From Crocinitomicaceae bacterium (GTDB taxonomy: Bacteria; Bacteroidota; Bacteroidia; Flavobacteriales_D; Crocinitomicaceae), in the NCBI GenBank assembly GCA_030830205.1, contig JAURNL010000097.1, positions 1-47,384 on the forward strand: a stretch of 47,384 nucleotides of DNA. The letters run 5' to 3'. Below, in pieces: positions 1 to 6,954 of the stretch; the first letter of the stretch is position 1; each line of letters begins with the position of its first letter. The position numbers were made by a program, and so were the translations under genes. Under the pieces are notes generated by a model. That model did not search any database. It was not told the DNA's origin and saw only the letters and a list, made by a program, of their open reading frames with translations.

Positions 1-1
1 C

Positions 2-1480
2 AACCAAACACCTGGAGCTGTAAAATTCATCAAGTACCCGATGGCTGGTCAAGCTTCTGAAAAACCTAAAGTTGGAATTTACAATCTCAAAACAAAAAAA
101 ACCATATTTATAAGCCCTCGTTCAGGTGTCGACTCTTACCTTACCAATGTTGCTTTTACTCCTAGTGAAAAATACTTACTAGTAGCAGAGGTAAACAGAG
201 ATCAAAATCACATGTGGCTTTACCTGTATGATTTAAAAGGCAAGCTCATCCGTACACTTTGGGAAGAACAAAACGATAAATGGGTAGAACCCGAACATCC
301 AGCATTTTTTCCTACAACAACATCCGATAATTTTATTTGGATTTCTGAGAAAAACGGTTTCAATAACCTTTATTATGTAGATATCAATTCTGGTTTGAAT
401 AGAGCCCTTACAGCAAATAAATTTGTACTTAAGGACCTATTAGACGCCAATGAAGACGGATCAAAAATCTATTTTTCTGCTACTGGCCCAAATCCATGTA
501 ATACGGTCGTATACGAGGTTGATATGCAAGGCAATCAACGTTTACTTACTCAGGCTGAAGGAACCCATCGCTTTTCACTTGCACCAAAAGGAGGATTCTA
601 TTACGACGGTTACAGTAGCCTCGAAATAGCCAACAGAGAGTACGTGATGACCCTCAATGGGAAAATGGCCAAACTACTCCAAGATTCAGCAGATAAATTA
701 GCCGAATACAAAATTGGCAGTACCGAAATCGGCAACATCAAAGGTAAAGATGGTTCTGCGCTTTATTACCGCATGATCAAGCCTGCAGACTTTGACCCTC
801 AAAAAAAATATCCTGTGTTGGTGTATGTTTATGGCGGGCCACATGCACAAATGGTGACCAACAGCTGGTTGGCTGGAGCCAATCTTTGGATGCACTGGTT
901 AGCCGAACAAGGGTATCTGGTATTTACCTTAGATAATCGAGGCTCTGGAGAGCGTGGTTTTGCTTTTGAAAGCCAGATTCACCGTCAGTTAGGAACTGTA
1001 GAAATGGAGGATCAACTTTCTGGGGTTGAATTTTTGAATTCCTTACCGTATGTCGACGGTCAGCGTTTGGCAGTCCATGGCTGGTCTTTTGGTGGATTTA
1101 TGACCACGAGTTTGATGTTAAGACAAGCGGGTATTTTCAATGTGGGAGTTGCTGGTGGACCGGTCACGGACTGGAAATTTTATGAGATCATGTATGGAGA
1201 GCGCTATATGGATCGCCCTGAACAAAACCCGGAAGGCTACCAAGTCAATTCACTCTTGAACCATACCAAGAATTTGAAAGGCAAACTACTCCTCATTCAT
1301 GGTACTGTTGACGACGTCGTGGTGATGCAGCACAACGAAGCTTTACTCAAATCTTTCATTGATAACGGAGTGCAAGCAGATTACTTTGTCTATCCGATGC
1401 ATCCACACAACGTGGGCGGCAAAGACCGTGTGCACCTCATGGAAAAGGTGCTAACCTATATATTGGATAACAATAAGTAA
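2..1480 (+). CDS. S9 family peptidase, dipeptidyl-peptidase IV type (5' end outside window)
   Basis: This is the C-terminal part of a prolyl-oligopeptidase-family exopeptidase, which in Bacteroidota is usually periplasmic and removes N-terminal dipeptides. The frame is open from base 2 with no start, so the gene begins upstream; the ATG at 41 is internal. The first part reads like the last blades of the DPP IV beta-propeller, followed by the alpha/beta-hydrolase domain. The nucleophile motif GWSFGGF has its Ser codon at 1085-1087, the acid lies in HGTVDD (about 1310-1315), and the catalytic His is in DRVHLME (1433-1435), so the triad is complete. A strong terminator follows the stop. The family is clear; the exact substrate is inferred. 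Confidence 0.93.
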   Translation, partial: NQTPGAVKFIKYPMAGQASEKPKVGIYNLKTKKTIFISPRSGVDSYLTNVAFTPSEKYLLVAEVNRDQNHMWLYLYDLKGKLIRTLWEEQNDKWVEPEHPAFFPTTTSDNFIWISEKNGFNNLYYVDINSGLNRALTANKFVLKDLLDANEDGSKIYFSATGPNPCNTVVYEVDMQGNQRLLTQAEGTHRFSLAPKGGFYYDGYSSLEIANREYVMTLNGKMAKLLQDSADKLAEYKIGSTEIGNIKGKDGSALYYRMIKPADFDPQKKYPVLVYVYGGPHAQMVTNSWLAGANLWMHWLAEQGYLVFTLDNRGSGERGFAFESQIHRQLGTVEMEDQLSGVEFLNSLPYVDGQRLAVHGWSFGGFMTTSLMLRQAGIFNVGVAGGPVTDWKFYEIMYGERYMDRPEQNPEGYQVNSLLNHTKNLKGKLLLIHGTVDDVVVMQHNEALLKSFIDNGVQADYFVYPMHPHNVGGKDRVHLMEKVLTYILDNNK

Positions 1481-1493
1481 ACCATACCAAAAT

Positions 1494-1523
1494 AAAAAAG
1501 GCGACCGTTTGGTCGCCTTTTTT
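1494..1523. terminator. Bidirectional intrinsic terminator
   Basis: A perfect 13-bp stem (1494-1506 with 1511-1523) closes a 4-base GTTT loop. It has an A-run on the left and a T-run on the right, so it can terminate transcription from either side. It sits between the convergent peptidase and rhodanese genes. Confidence 0.92.
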
Positions 1524-1538
1524 GTGTTTCCTGAAATG

Positions 1539-1841
1539 CTAAATTTTACTTTTAAGACTCATCCAACCACCGCCATTATGTACATCATAACCGGCCGCCT
1601 TGAGTAAGCTTTTCGCACTACCGCTGCGCATACCTGAGGCGCAACAAGTGATGATAGTTTTGTTTTTTGGAATTTTACTGAGGTTTGCCTGTAAAGTTGG
1701 TAAGGGAAAATTGACAGCCCCTTTTACATGACCACCTTTGAACTCTGCAGCTGATCGCACGTCGATGATCATGGCTCCTTGCTTGACAAGAGTTGCAAAA
1801 TCGATACTAGTTCCACCAAATAACTTCTTGAGTATTGACAT
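1539..1841 (-). CDS. Single-domain rhodanese-like protein
   Basis: This is a 100-residue rhodanese-fold protein. It has the domain's first motif (IIDVRSAAEFKGGHVKGAVN) and an active-site loop TCCASGMRSG whose cysteine can carry persulfide sulfur. Length matches one complete domain with a short N-terminal extension. It is the last gene of a minus-strand operon with a second rhodanese 4 bases upstream and a DUF6132 membrane protein. Rhodaneses move sulfane sulfur to thiols or cyanide; the acceptor here is unknown. No signal peptide is evident, so it is probably cytoplasmic. Confidence 0.9.
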   Translation of the reverse strand: MSILKKLFGGTSIDFATLVKQGAMIIDVRSAAEFKGGHVKGAVNFPLPTLQANLSKIPKNKTIITCCASGMRSGSAKSLLKAAGYDVHNGGGWMSLKSKI

Positions 1842-1845
1842 GGTT

Positions 1846-2100
1846 TTATTGTTGAGTAACTAAAAAATTCACCTCTAACCATGAGCCACCGTTTTCACAA
1901 TTAAGCCCTAAGGATTGAAAATAATGTGTTGCCTGTCCTGAACGGTTTCCAGAGGCACAACAAAAAATAATTGGCTCTGCCATGGCTTTAATTTCGTCAA
2001 TATGCTCTGTGATTTCTTGAAGCGGAATATTAATCGATCCTGCTACATGGCCACCGGCATACTCTGCACGAGTACGTACATCAATGATTGTTTTTAACAT
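1846..2100 (-). CDS. Single-domain rhodanese-like protein
   Basis: This is a second minimal rhodanese of about 84 residues. The start at 2100 gives MLKTIIDVRTRAEYAGGHVA, which begins exactly at the first domain strand; an in-frame ATG at 2130 would add ten lysine-rich residues and lengthen the overlap with the upstream gene. The active-site loop is CCASGNRSG, nearly the same as in the next gene, so the pair probably arose by tandem duplication. It overlaps the end of the DUF6132 gene by 20 bases, which suggests translational coupling. Confidence 0.88.
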   Translation of the reverse strand: MLKTIIDVRTRAEYAGGHVAGSINIPLQEITEHIDEIKAMAEPIIFCCASGNRSGQATHYFQSLGLNCENGGSWLEVNFLVTQQ

Positions 2101-2311
2101 CTTTTTTATTTTTTGGGTTGATAATTTCAAAAATGAACTGGAACACCAAACCTCCTAACAATAAGCCCATTAAAATGTTTACAAATGGAGAATTGCGGAG
2201 CGCACATCCTGTGGTGCATGGAAACTGAATGTAATATACGTATCCTAATATGGCGCCAAGAGCATAACCAATTGCCGTAAAGTATTTTTCAGTTTGTAAG
2301 ATGTTTTTCAT
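2081..2311 (-). CDS. DUF6132-type small membrane protein
   Basis: This 76-residue protein has two hydrophobic helices (about 13-30 and 43-62) flanking a loop with two cysteines (CTTGCALRNSP). A charged KNKKD tail follows. The pattern fits the DUF6132 family, recalled from memory and not searched. It heads the operon with two rhodaneses and has its own -7 element just upstream. The cysteine pair and the context suggest a role in sulfur or thiol handling at the inner membrane, but no biochemical function is known to me. Confidence 0.75.
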   Translation of the reverse strand: MKNILQTEKYFTAIGYALGAILGYVYYIQFPCTTGCALRNSPFVNILMGLLLGGLVFQFIFEIINPKNKKDVKNNH

Positions 2312-2319
2312 TTCAAGGA

Positions 2320-2327
2320 CAAAATTA
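2320..2327 (-). promoter_or_regulatory. Bacteroidota -7 promoter element (TAATTTTG)
   Basis: TAATTTTG matches TAnnTTTG and ends 8 bases before the DUF6132 ATG, predicting a very short leader for the DUF6132/rhodanese operon. No clear -33 TTTG is visible. Confidence 0.6.
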
Positions 2328-2388
2328 CAGACTTGTTGGATTTTGGTTTGTAGTGAATGTTACACAGTGGCAAGAGCGAGAAATAAAC

Positions 2389-2396
2389 TACCTTTG
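2389..2396 (+). promoter_or_regulatory. Bacteroidota -7 promoter element (TACCTTTG)
   Basis: TACCTTTG matches TAnnTTTG and lies 13 bases before the ATG of the acidic hypothetical gene at 2410. The spacer to the ATG is A/T-rich, as is usual for Bacteroidota leaders. Confidence 0.6.
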
Positions 2397-2409
2397 ACAA
2401 AATATTATT

Positions 2410-2889
2410 ATGAAACAAGTTTCTTTAGCGGCCATAGAAAAGGCCATAGAGGTTGTCGATAACCTCACAGACGAACAACTCGAAAACATCACTGAGCGTT
2501 ACGCCGATGCACAAGAATCCTTACTTGGATACGTCATGACGGCTCCAGAGGAATACAAAAATGAAGATCTTGAAGGCCTCTTAATTTATTACTTCTGTTT
2601 GGTACTCGAAGCTTTCAAACAAGAGGGAATTGAGCTTAGAACAATCGTAGAGGAAGATATTGATGCGATTGAAGAGCCTTTCTTTGATATGCTAGATCAA
2701 TACTTTGAGTCAGAGGATGAAGAAATCATTGAGTCTTTCTGTGACCAGCCTTTCTTGGCACAATTTATGGCAATGGAAGTATCTGAGGAGGATGAAGATG
2801 GCTCTGCCCTCTCTGAAGAAACTGCAACCCAGCTCTTTATTGTAAGTTTGGCCATGATTTCTTTATTGAACCGCGCAATTGTTGCATAA
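2410..2889 (+). CDS. Conserved-looking acidic hypothetical protein
   Basis: I do not recognise this 159-residue protein. It is strongly acidic, with Glu/Asp-rich stretches near residues 70-80 and 120-140, and looks almost entirely alpha-helical. There is no signal peptide or clear membrane segment, although the last 20 residues are hydrophobic. It starts at an ATG behind a good -7 element, and its stop lies only 27 bases before the SRP RNA gene. A cytoplasmic protein is most likely. The promoter and regular codon use support it being real. Confidence 0.75.
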   Translation: MKQVSLAAIEKAIEVVDNLTDEQLENITERYADAQESLLGYVMTAPEEYKNEDLEGLLIYYFCLVLEAFKQEGIELRTIVEEDIDAIEEPFFDMLDQYFESEDEEIIESFCDQPFLAQFMAMEVSEEDEDGSALSEETATQLFIVSLAMISLLNRAIVA

Positions 2890-2913
2890 AATCACAAGAA
2901 ATTCGTATTTTTG
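2882..2913 (+). promoter_or_regulatory. Promoter of the SRP RNA gene (-33 TTG, -7 TATTTTTG)
   Basis: TATTTTTG at 2906-2913 matches TAnnTTTG, and a TTG at 2882-2884 lies 21 bases upstream, within the usual spacing. The predicted RNA 5' end (GGGG at 2917) begins 3 bases after the element. This gives a local estimate of the -7-to-start distance. Confidence 0.8.
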
Positions 2914-2916
2914 CAT

Positions 2917-3014
2917 GGGGTAAGTCTTTTACGACCAGCTCCCTCTGAATCCTCCAGGACAGGAATGTAGCAAAGGTAAGAGGTTGTAGCGGTGCGATAA
3001 AAGTAGCTTACCCC
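2917..3014 (+). ncRNA. ffs: Signal recognition particle RNA (4.5S-type)
   Basis: This 98-base RNA pairs its ends perfectly (GGGGTAAG 2917-2924 with CTTACCCC 3007-3014). Further pairing joins CTTTTA (2926-2931) with TAAAAG (2998-3003) and ACC with GGT. The tip contains the conserved SRP domain IV type sequence, AGGACAGGAATGTAGCAAAGG at 2955-2975, inside a CCTCT/AGAGG stem. Together with Ffh it targets nascent membrane proteins. Seven Ts follow directly (3018-3024), serving as an intrinsic terminator tail. No Alu domain is present, as in most Gram-negative bacteria. Confidence 0.92.
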
Positions 3015-3033
3015 ATCTTTTTTTGTGTCTACC

Positions 3034-4047
3034 ATGAAAATTTCAGCTTCTATTTATTCCGACAACATCCGTCCGCTAAAGGCTGTAATTTCAGATTTAG
3101 AAGCAAATCAGGTTGATCTTCTGCACATCGATTGCAACGACGATTTAAAAGTTTTTGAGGACATTAAACAAATTCGAACTTGGTGCACATTACCAATTGA
3201 TTTGCATATCATCACAGCAGAACCAAGCAAATACTTTCCTTACCTACTTGAAAATCCTGTCGAATACCTCACTTTTCAAATAGAGGCGCTCAAAGAAGAA
3301 TTATATATTCCTCCAGCAATTACGGGTAAAAAAGGAGTTGCAATAGTGACCCCTACCCCAATTTCTGCATTTGAACCCTATGCTCACTTTGACTTTATCC
3401 TGATCATGGCAACAGTTCCAGGACAATCTGGCGGGGTATTTGACAAACTTAATTTCGACAAAATTCGTACTTTCAGAAAGCAATACCCTGATAAATCCAT
3501 ACATGTCGACGGTGGCGTAAATCCAGAAGTCTCTTTCATATTAAGACAAATGGGCGTCAGTACAGCCGTTTCAGGCTCTTACCTATTTAAAGAAGCAAGC
3601 GTTGGAAACGCGCTCATGAATCTTACCAAGCGCAGTATTGGTTCTAGTTATTGCGTAAGTGACTTTATGACGCCACTACATGAAACGCCTAAATTCCAAA
3701 TAGAAGGCCTTCAATTAATTCATGTATTACAAACAGTTGAAGATGGCCAATTAGGTGTTGCAATGGCAACCGATGCCAACAATAAGTTAATTGGCTTGGT
3801 TTCTAGTGCCGATATCAGAAAAGCAATACTTAAACAACTGCACGCAGGACTTGACCTAAACGCATTAAATCCTGAAAGCTTTATCAATGAGCGCCCCATT
3901 TGTATCCATGCTGATGCAACGGTACTTGAACTTTTACAACTCATTAAAAACAGCCCATTTGCAGTGCTGTATTTACCTGTTATCGACGCTACCCAACAAC
4001 TAATGGGTATCGTTCAATTCTCCAACCTGATCAAAGCAGAAATATGA
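3034..4047 (+). CDS. Ribulose-phosphate 3-epimerase family protein fused to a CBS-domain pair
   Basis: Residues 1-200 form a ribulose-phosphate 3-epimerase-like TIM barrel and about 205-337 a tandem CBS (Bateman) module, which in other enzymes binds nucleotides. The epimerase metal ligands are kept: H31 and D33 (HID), H58 (IDLH) and D159 (HVDGG). The family's MDGH and NPGFGGQ segments are altered to NDDL and VPGQSGG, so substrate or rate may differ. The ATG at 3034 is preferred; a GTG at 3025 lies in the SRP RNA terminator tail. The stop overlaps the next start by 4 bases. A C-terminal CBS pair on a pentose-phosphate enzyme recalls arabinose-5-phosphate isomerase KdsD. Housekeeping epimerase function is uncertain. 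Confidence 0.85.
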   Translation: MKISASIYSDNIRPLKAVISDLEANQVDLLHIDCNDDLKVFEDIKQIRTWCTLPIDLHIITAEPSKYFPYLLENPVEYLTFQIEALKEELYIPPAITGKKGVAIVTPTPISAFEPYAHFDFILIMATVPGQSGGVFDKLNFDKIRTFRKQYPDKSIHVDGGVNPEVSFILRQMGVSTAVSGSYLFKEASVGNALMNLTKRSIGSSYCVSDFMTPLHETPKFQIEGLQLIHVLQTVEDGQLGVAMATDANNKLIGLVSSADIRKAILKQLHAGLDLNALNPESFINERPICIHADATVLELLQLIKNSPFAVLYLPVIDATQQLMGIVQFSNLIKAEI

Positions 4048-5033
4048 TCATCGAACTAAAAAACAGTACAAAAGCGGCAGAGCTCGCTGAAGCGCACCAA
4101 GCGTTTCATATTTTCTACCAGGGTAAGGATTACCTTATTACAGGTAGTGCTTTAAAAGAAGTTCCTACTTCTCTTCAAGATTATACCAACCAACATTGGG
4201 TATTCTCAAACGACATTCAGTTGGCTTCACGCAAGTTTCAAGATCAAAAAAGACAAGTTGCTTTTGGAAATGTAACCATTGGGGGCCAAACAAACAACAC
4301 CATATTAATAGGCGGTCCTTGTTCGGTAGAATCTGAAGAACAATTGAGAGGAGCAGCTGAATTACTCGTTGATATGGGCCTTACCACGCTTAGAGGTGGA
4401 GCCTACAAGCCCAGGACAAGCCCCTACTCTTTTCAGGGAATGGGCCTTGAGGGTCTCCAACTTCTTGCTAAAATGCGCCAGGATTATGGCTTAAATGTAA
4501 TTACCGAGGCTCGTGATGCCTCGCATATCAACGAAATAATCGAACACACCGACATCATTCAAATTGGAGCAAAAGCCATGTATGATCAAGGTATTTTGCG
4601 TGCATGTGCAAAAATCAAAAAACCCGTACTTATCAAAAGGGGATTCGGAACAACTCTTCAAGAATTTGTTCAGGCAGCAGAATTTGTACTTTCTGGAGGC
4701 AACGAAAATGTAGTGCTCTGTGAGCGAGGCATCCGTACTTTTGAAACCGGCACACGTTTTACTTTAGATCTTTGTGGGGTTGCCTGGCTTCAAGAGTACA
4801 CCAACTTACCGATTATTTTAGATCCATCGCATGCAATGGGTTATGCCTACGGAGTTAATCCATTGGCGCGGGCTTGCGTAGCAATGGGAATTGATGGCTT
4901 GCTTATTGAGGCACACCCAAATCCAAAAGCGGCCAAATCTGATGCATCTCAGCAGCTCAATTATGAAGAATTCCGAAAACTTCATTCGGATATTCAAAAA
5001 GTTGCTCAAAGCGTTGGATTTCAAATTATTTAA
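4044..5033 (+). CDS. aroF: 3-deoxy-7-phosphoheptulonate (DAHP) synthase, type I-beta
   Basis: This enzyme condenses phosphoenolpyruvate with erythrose 4-phosphate, the first step of the shikimate pathway. About 80 N-terminal residues resemble the small regulatory ferredoxin-like domain of type I-beta enzymes. The barrel follows, with GGPCSVES, KPRTSPYSFQG (K122, the erythrose-4-phosphate loop that separates DAHP synthase from KdsA), LIKRG, CERGIRTFE, DPSHAMG and IEAHPNP. Length (329) is normal and there is no chorismate mutase domain. It overlaps the epimerase-CBS gene by ATGA and is followed 2 bases later by a KdsC-like phosphatase, so it may serve something besides aromatic amino acids. Confidence 0.9.
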   Translation: MIIELKNSTKAAELAEAHQAFHIFYQGKDYLITGSALKEVPTSLQDYTNQHWVFSNDIQLASRKFQDQKRQVAFGNVTIGGQTNNTILIGGPCSVESEEQLRGAAELLVDMGLTTLRGGAYKPRTSPYSFQGMGLEGLQLLAKMRQDYGLNVITEARDASHINEIIEHTDIIQIGAKAMYDQGILRACAKIKKPVLIKRGFGTTLQEFVQAAEFVLSGGNENVVLCERGIRTFETGTRFTLDLCGVAWLQEYTNLPIILDPSHAMGYAYGVNPLARACVAMGIDGLLIEAHPNPKAAKSDASQQLNYEEFRKLHSDIQKVAQSVGFQII

Positions 5034-5035
5034 CT

Positions 5036-5701
5036 ATGGTACTTGAACTCAATATCAAAAGTTTGTGTAAGACAAACGGCATCGAATTCGACGATTTTCT
5101 TGCTGATCTCGATGTGGAAAATGTCAATGAATTATCGGTCTACGATCTTGAAGCAATTTGCGAAGAATATGAACTTGATTTACAGGCCTTATTATTTACT
5201 CCATTATTTTCTCAAGCAAATATTGACAAGAAAATAAAAGAGATAAAAATGCTCGTCCTTGATGTTGATGGAGTGCTAACTGATGGCGGAATGTATGTAA
5301 GTGAAAACGGCGACCAAATGAAGCGCTACCATACCCATGACGGACTTGCTTTACTCGAACTCAGCAAGAGTAAAAAGTTGGAACTCGGTATTATTTCTTC
5401 GGGATTTACCCAACATATGGTTCAAGATCGTGCGGCGTTGCTTGGCATTGAGCGTGTGTACGTTGGACGCGAGCCCAAACTAAGTATTCTTAACGCATGG
5501 TGTAAAGAAATGAATATTTCAACCAAAGAAGTTGCTTTTATTGGCGACGATCGCAATGACCTTGAAATCATGAAAGCAGTTGGCTTGGCTATTTGTCCTG
5601 CATCTGCAGTAGCGTCTGTAAAGAGCATCTCAGATATTATCTTGAGCCGTAACGGCGGTGCAGCCTGCGTAAGAGAATTCATCGACAATTACTTGGGTTA
5701 A
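5036..5701 (+). CDS. KdsC/YrbI-type HAD phosphatase with N-terminal extension
   Basis: Residues 70-221 are a class C0 HAD phosphatase like KdsC, which removes phosphate from Kdo 8-phosphate. They carry the DVDGVLTDGG motif with nucleophile D76 and D78, HDG, IISSG, GDDRND and the GGAACVRE end typical of KdsC. Residues 1-70 are extra: helical, acidic, with a spacing (GIEFDDFL..LSVYDLEAICEEYELD) that resembles a small helix-turn-helix fold. KdsC normally lacks this. Co-transcription with DAHP synthase and the epimerase-CBS protein suggests a 3-deoxy-ulosonate phosphate as substrate, either Kdo 8-phosphate or DAHP. An overlapping frame at 5043 is a shadow. Confidence 0.85.
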   Translation: MVLELNIKSLCKTNGIEFDDFLADLDVENVNELSVYDLEAICEEYELDLQALLFTPLFSQANIDKKIKEIKMLVLDVDGVLTDGGMYVSENGDQMKRYHTHDGLALLELSKSKKLELGIISSGFTQHMVQDRAALLGIERVYVGREPKLSILNAWCKEMNISTKEVAFIGDDRNDLEIMKAVGLAICPASAVASVKSISDIILSRNGGAACVREFIDNYLG

Positions 5702-5733
5702 TCATCCATCTTTTCAATAATCTCAACCCTAAA

Positions 5734-6954
5734 ATGTCTGTCACTCACATCGGCATCATCCGAGAAGGTAAAATCCCACCTGATTTCAGAGTACCACTAA
5801 GCCCAGCTCAATGCGTACAATTAGAAAAGGTATATCCGAATGTTAAAGTAACGGTTCAAGCATCTCCTATTCGTTGCTTTGCAGATGAGGCATATACAGC
5901 AATTGGAATCGATGTACAGGAAGATCTCAGCCACTGTGATATTTTATTGGGGGTGAAAGAAGTTCCAATGGCACAACTCATTGCGGGCAAAACCTATCTA
6001 TTCTTTTCTCACACTTTTAAAAAACAAGCCTACAACCGCGCCTTACTGCAGGCAATTCTGCATAAAAGAATCCGATTAATCGATTACGAGGTGCTTAAAG
6101 ACGCCCAAAACAAGCGGATTATTGGTTTTGGTCGATATGCTGGTGTGGTAGGTGCTTACAATGCCTTTTTAACATATGGACTTAAAAGTGGCGCTTATAG
6201 TATCAAGCCTGCGCACCTATGTGCAGACCGCAAAGAAGTAGAAGCCGAATTAAAAAAAGTGGTGCTGCCACCTGACTTTAAATTGGTGCTTACTGGCTAC
6301 GGACGCGTTGGCAATGGCGCCAGAGAAATTGTCAATCTGTTACCCATCAAAGAAGTGGACCCAGATGTCTATCTTCACCAACAACACCAAGAAGCTGTTT
6401 TTACACACTTAGATACTCATCAATACTTCTGCAGACAGTCCGATGGAGGTTTTGACAAAAAAGAATTTTACAACCAACCTGAATTGTATCAAAGCAATTT
6501 TGGTGCCTTTGCACAACGGAGTAATGTGTATATTTCTTGTCATTTTTGGTCGTCTAAATCACCATTTATCTTGACCCAACAAATGCTCCAAGACCCAACG
6601 CATTCGCTGCAAGTAGTTGCCGATGTATCTTGTGATATCGCTGGACCAATTGCCTGCACCTTGCGTCCAAGCAAAATTGGTTCATCCATGTATGGTTATG
6701 ATCCTCACACCAACACAGAAGTAGATATGCACAAGCCCGGTGCCATTGCCGTCATGGCAGTAGACAACCTTCCTTGTGAGCTTTCCAAAGACGCTTCTGA
6801 AGATTTTGGTTCGGAGTTATTAAGAAGTGTATTCCCAGTATTGTTGGGTCCCGATCCCGATGGTATTATCTTTAGAGGTACTCAAACCACTTTGGAAGGC
6901 CAACTAAATGAACCTTTTCAATATTTGGTAACTTATCTAGATGGCCTAGAGTGA
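5734..6954 (+). CDS. Saccharopine dehydrogenase (LYS1)-like / alanine dehydrogenase-fold oxidoreductase
   Basis: This 406-residue NAD(P)-dependent enzyme has the alanine dehydrogenase/PntA N-terminal fold. It resembles lysine-forming saccharopine dehydrogenase: the REGKIPPDFRVPLSP opening, a Lys in LGVKEVP (K75), a His in FFSHTFKK (H93), a Rossmann glycine motif TGYGRVGNGA, VADVSCDIAGP, and a C-terminal VDNLPCELSKDASEDFG segment. It would link lysine and saccharopine, perhaps in lysine breakdown; the direction is inferred. It begins 32 bases after the phosphatase gene and overlaps the next start by GTGA. The alternative is an unassigned member of the alanine dehydrogenase family. Confidence 0.8.
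   Translation: MSVTHIGIIREGKIPPDFRVPLSPAQCVQLEKVYPNVKVTVQASPIRCFADEAYTAIGIDVQEDLSHCDILLGVKEVPMAQLIAGKTYLFFSHTFKKQAYNRALLQAILHKRIRLIDYEVLKDAQNKRIIGFGRYAGVVGAYNAFLTYGLKSGAYSIKPAHLCADRKEVEAELKKVVLPPDFKLVLTGYGRVGNGAREIVNLLPIKEVDPDVYLHQQHQEAVFTHLDTHQYFCRQSDGGFDKKEFYNQPELYQSNFGAFAQRSNVYISCHFWSSKSPFILTQQMLQDPTHSLQVVADVSCDIAGPIACTLRPSKIGSSMYGYDPHTNTEVDMHKPGAIAVMAVDNLPCELSKDASEDFGSELLRSVFPVLLGPDPDGIIFRGTQTTLEGQLNEPFQYLVTYLDGLE

Noticed and set aside
41-43. ATG as the start of the first peptidase gene
   Set aside because: The same frame stays open back to base 2 with peptidase-like sequence (KFIKYPMAGQASE), so the ATG is internal.
3025-3033. GTG at 3025 as the start of the epimerase-CBS gene
   Set aside because: It lies directly in the SRP RNA terminator T-run and adds only MST; the ATG at 3034 matches the family start.
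4044-5033. Reading the middle gene as KdsA (Kdo 8-phosphate synthase)
   Set aside because: KPRTSPYSFQG is the DAHP synthase signature; KdsA has an asparagine-containing segment (KANRSS) instead.
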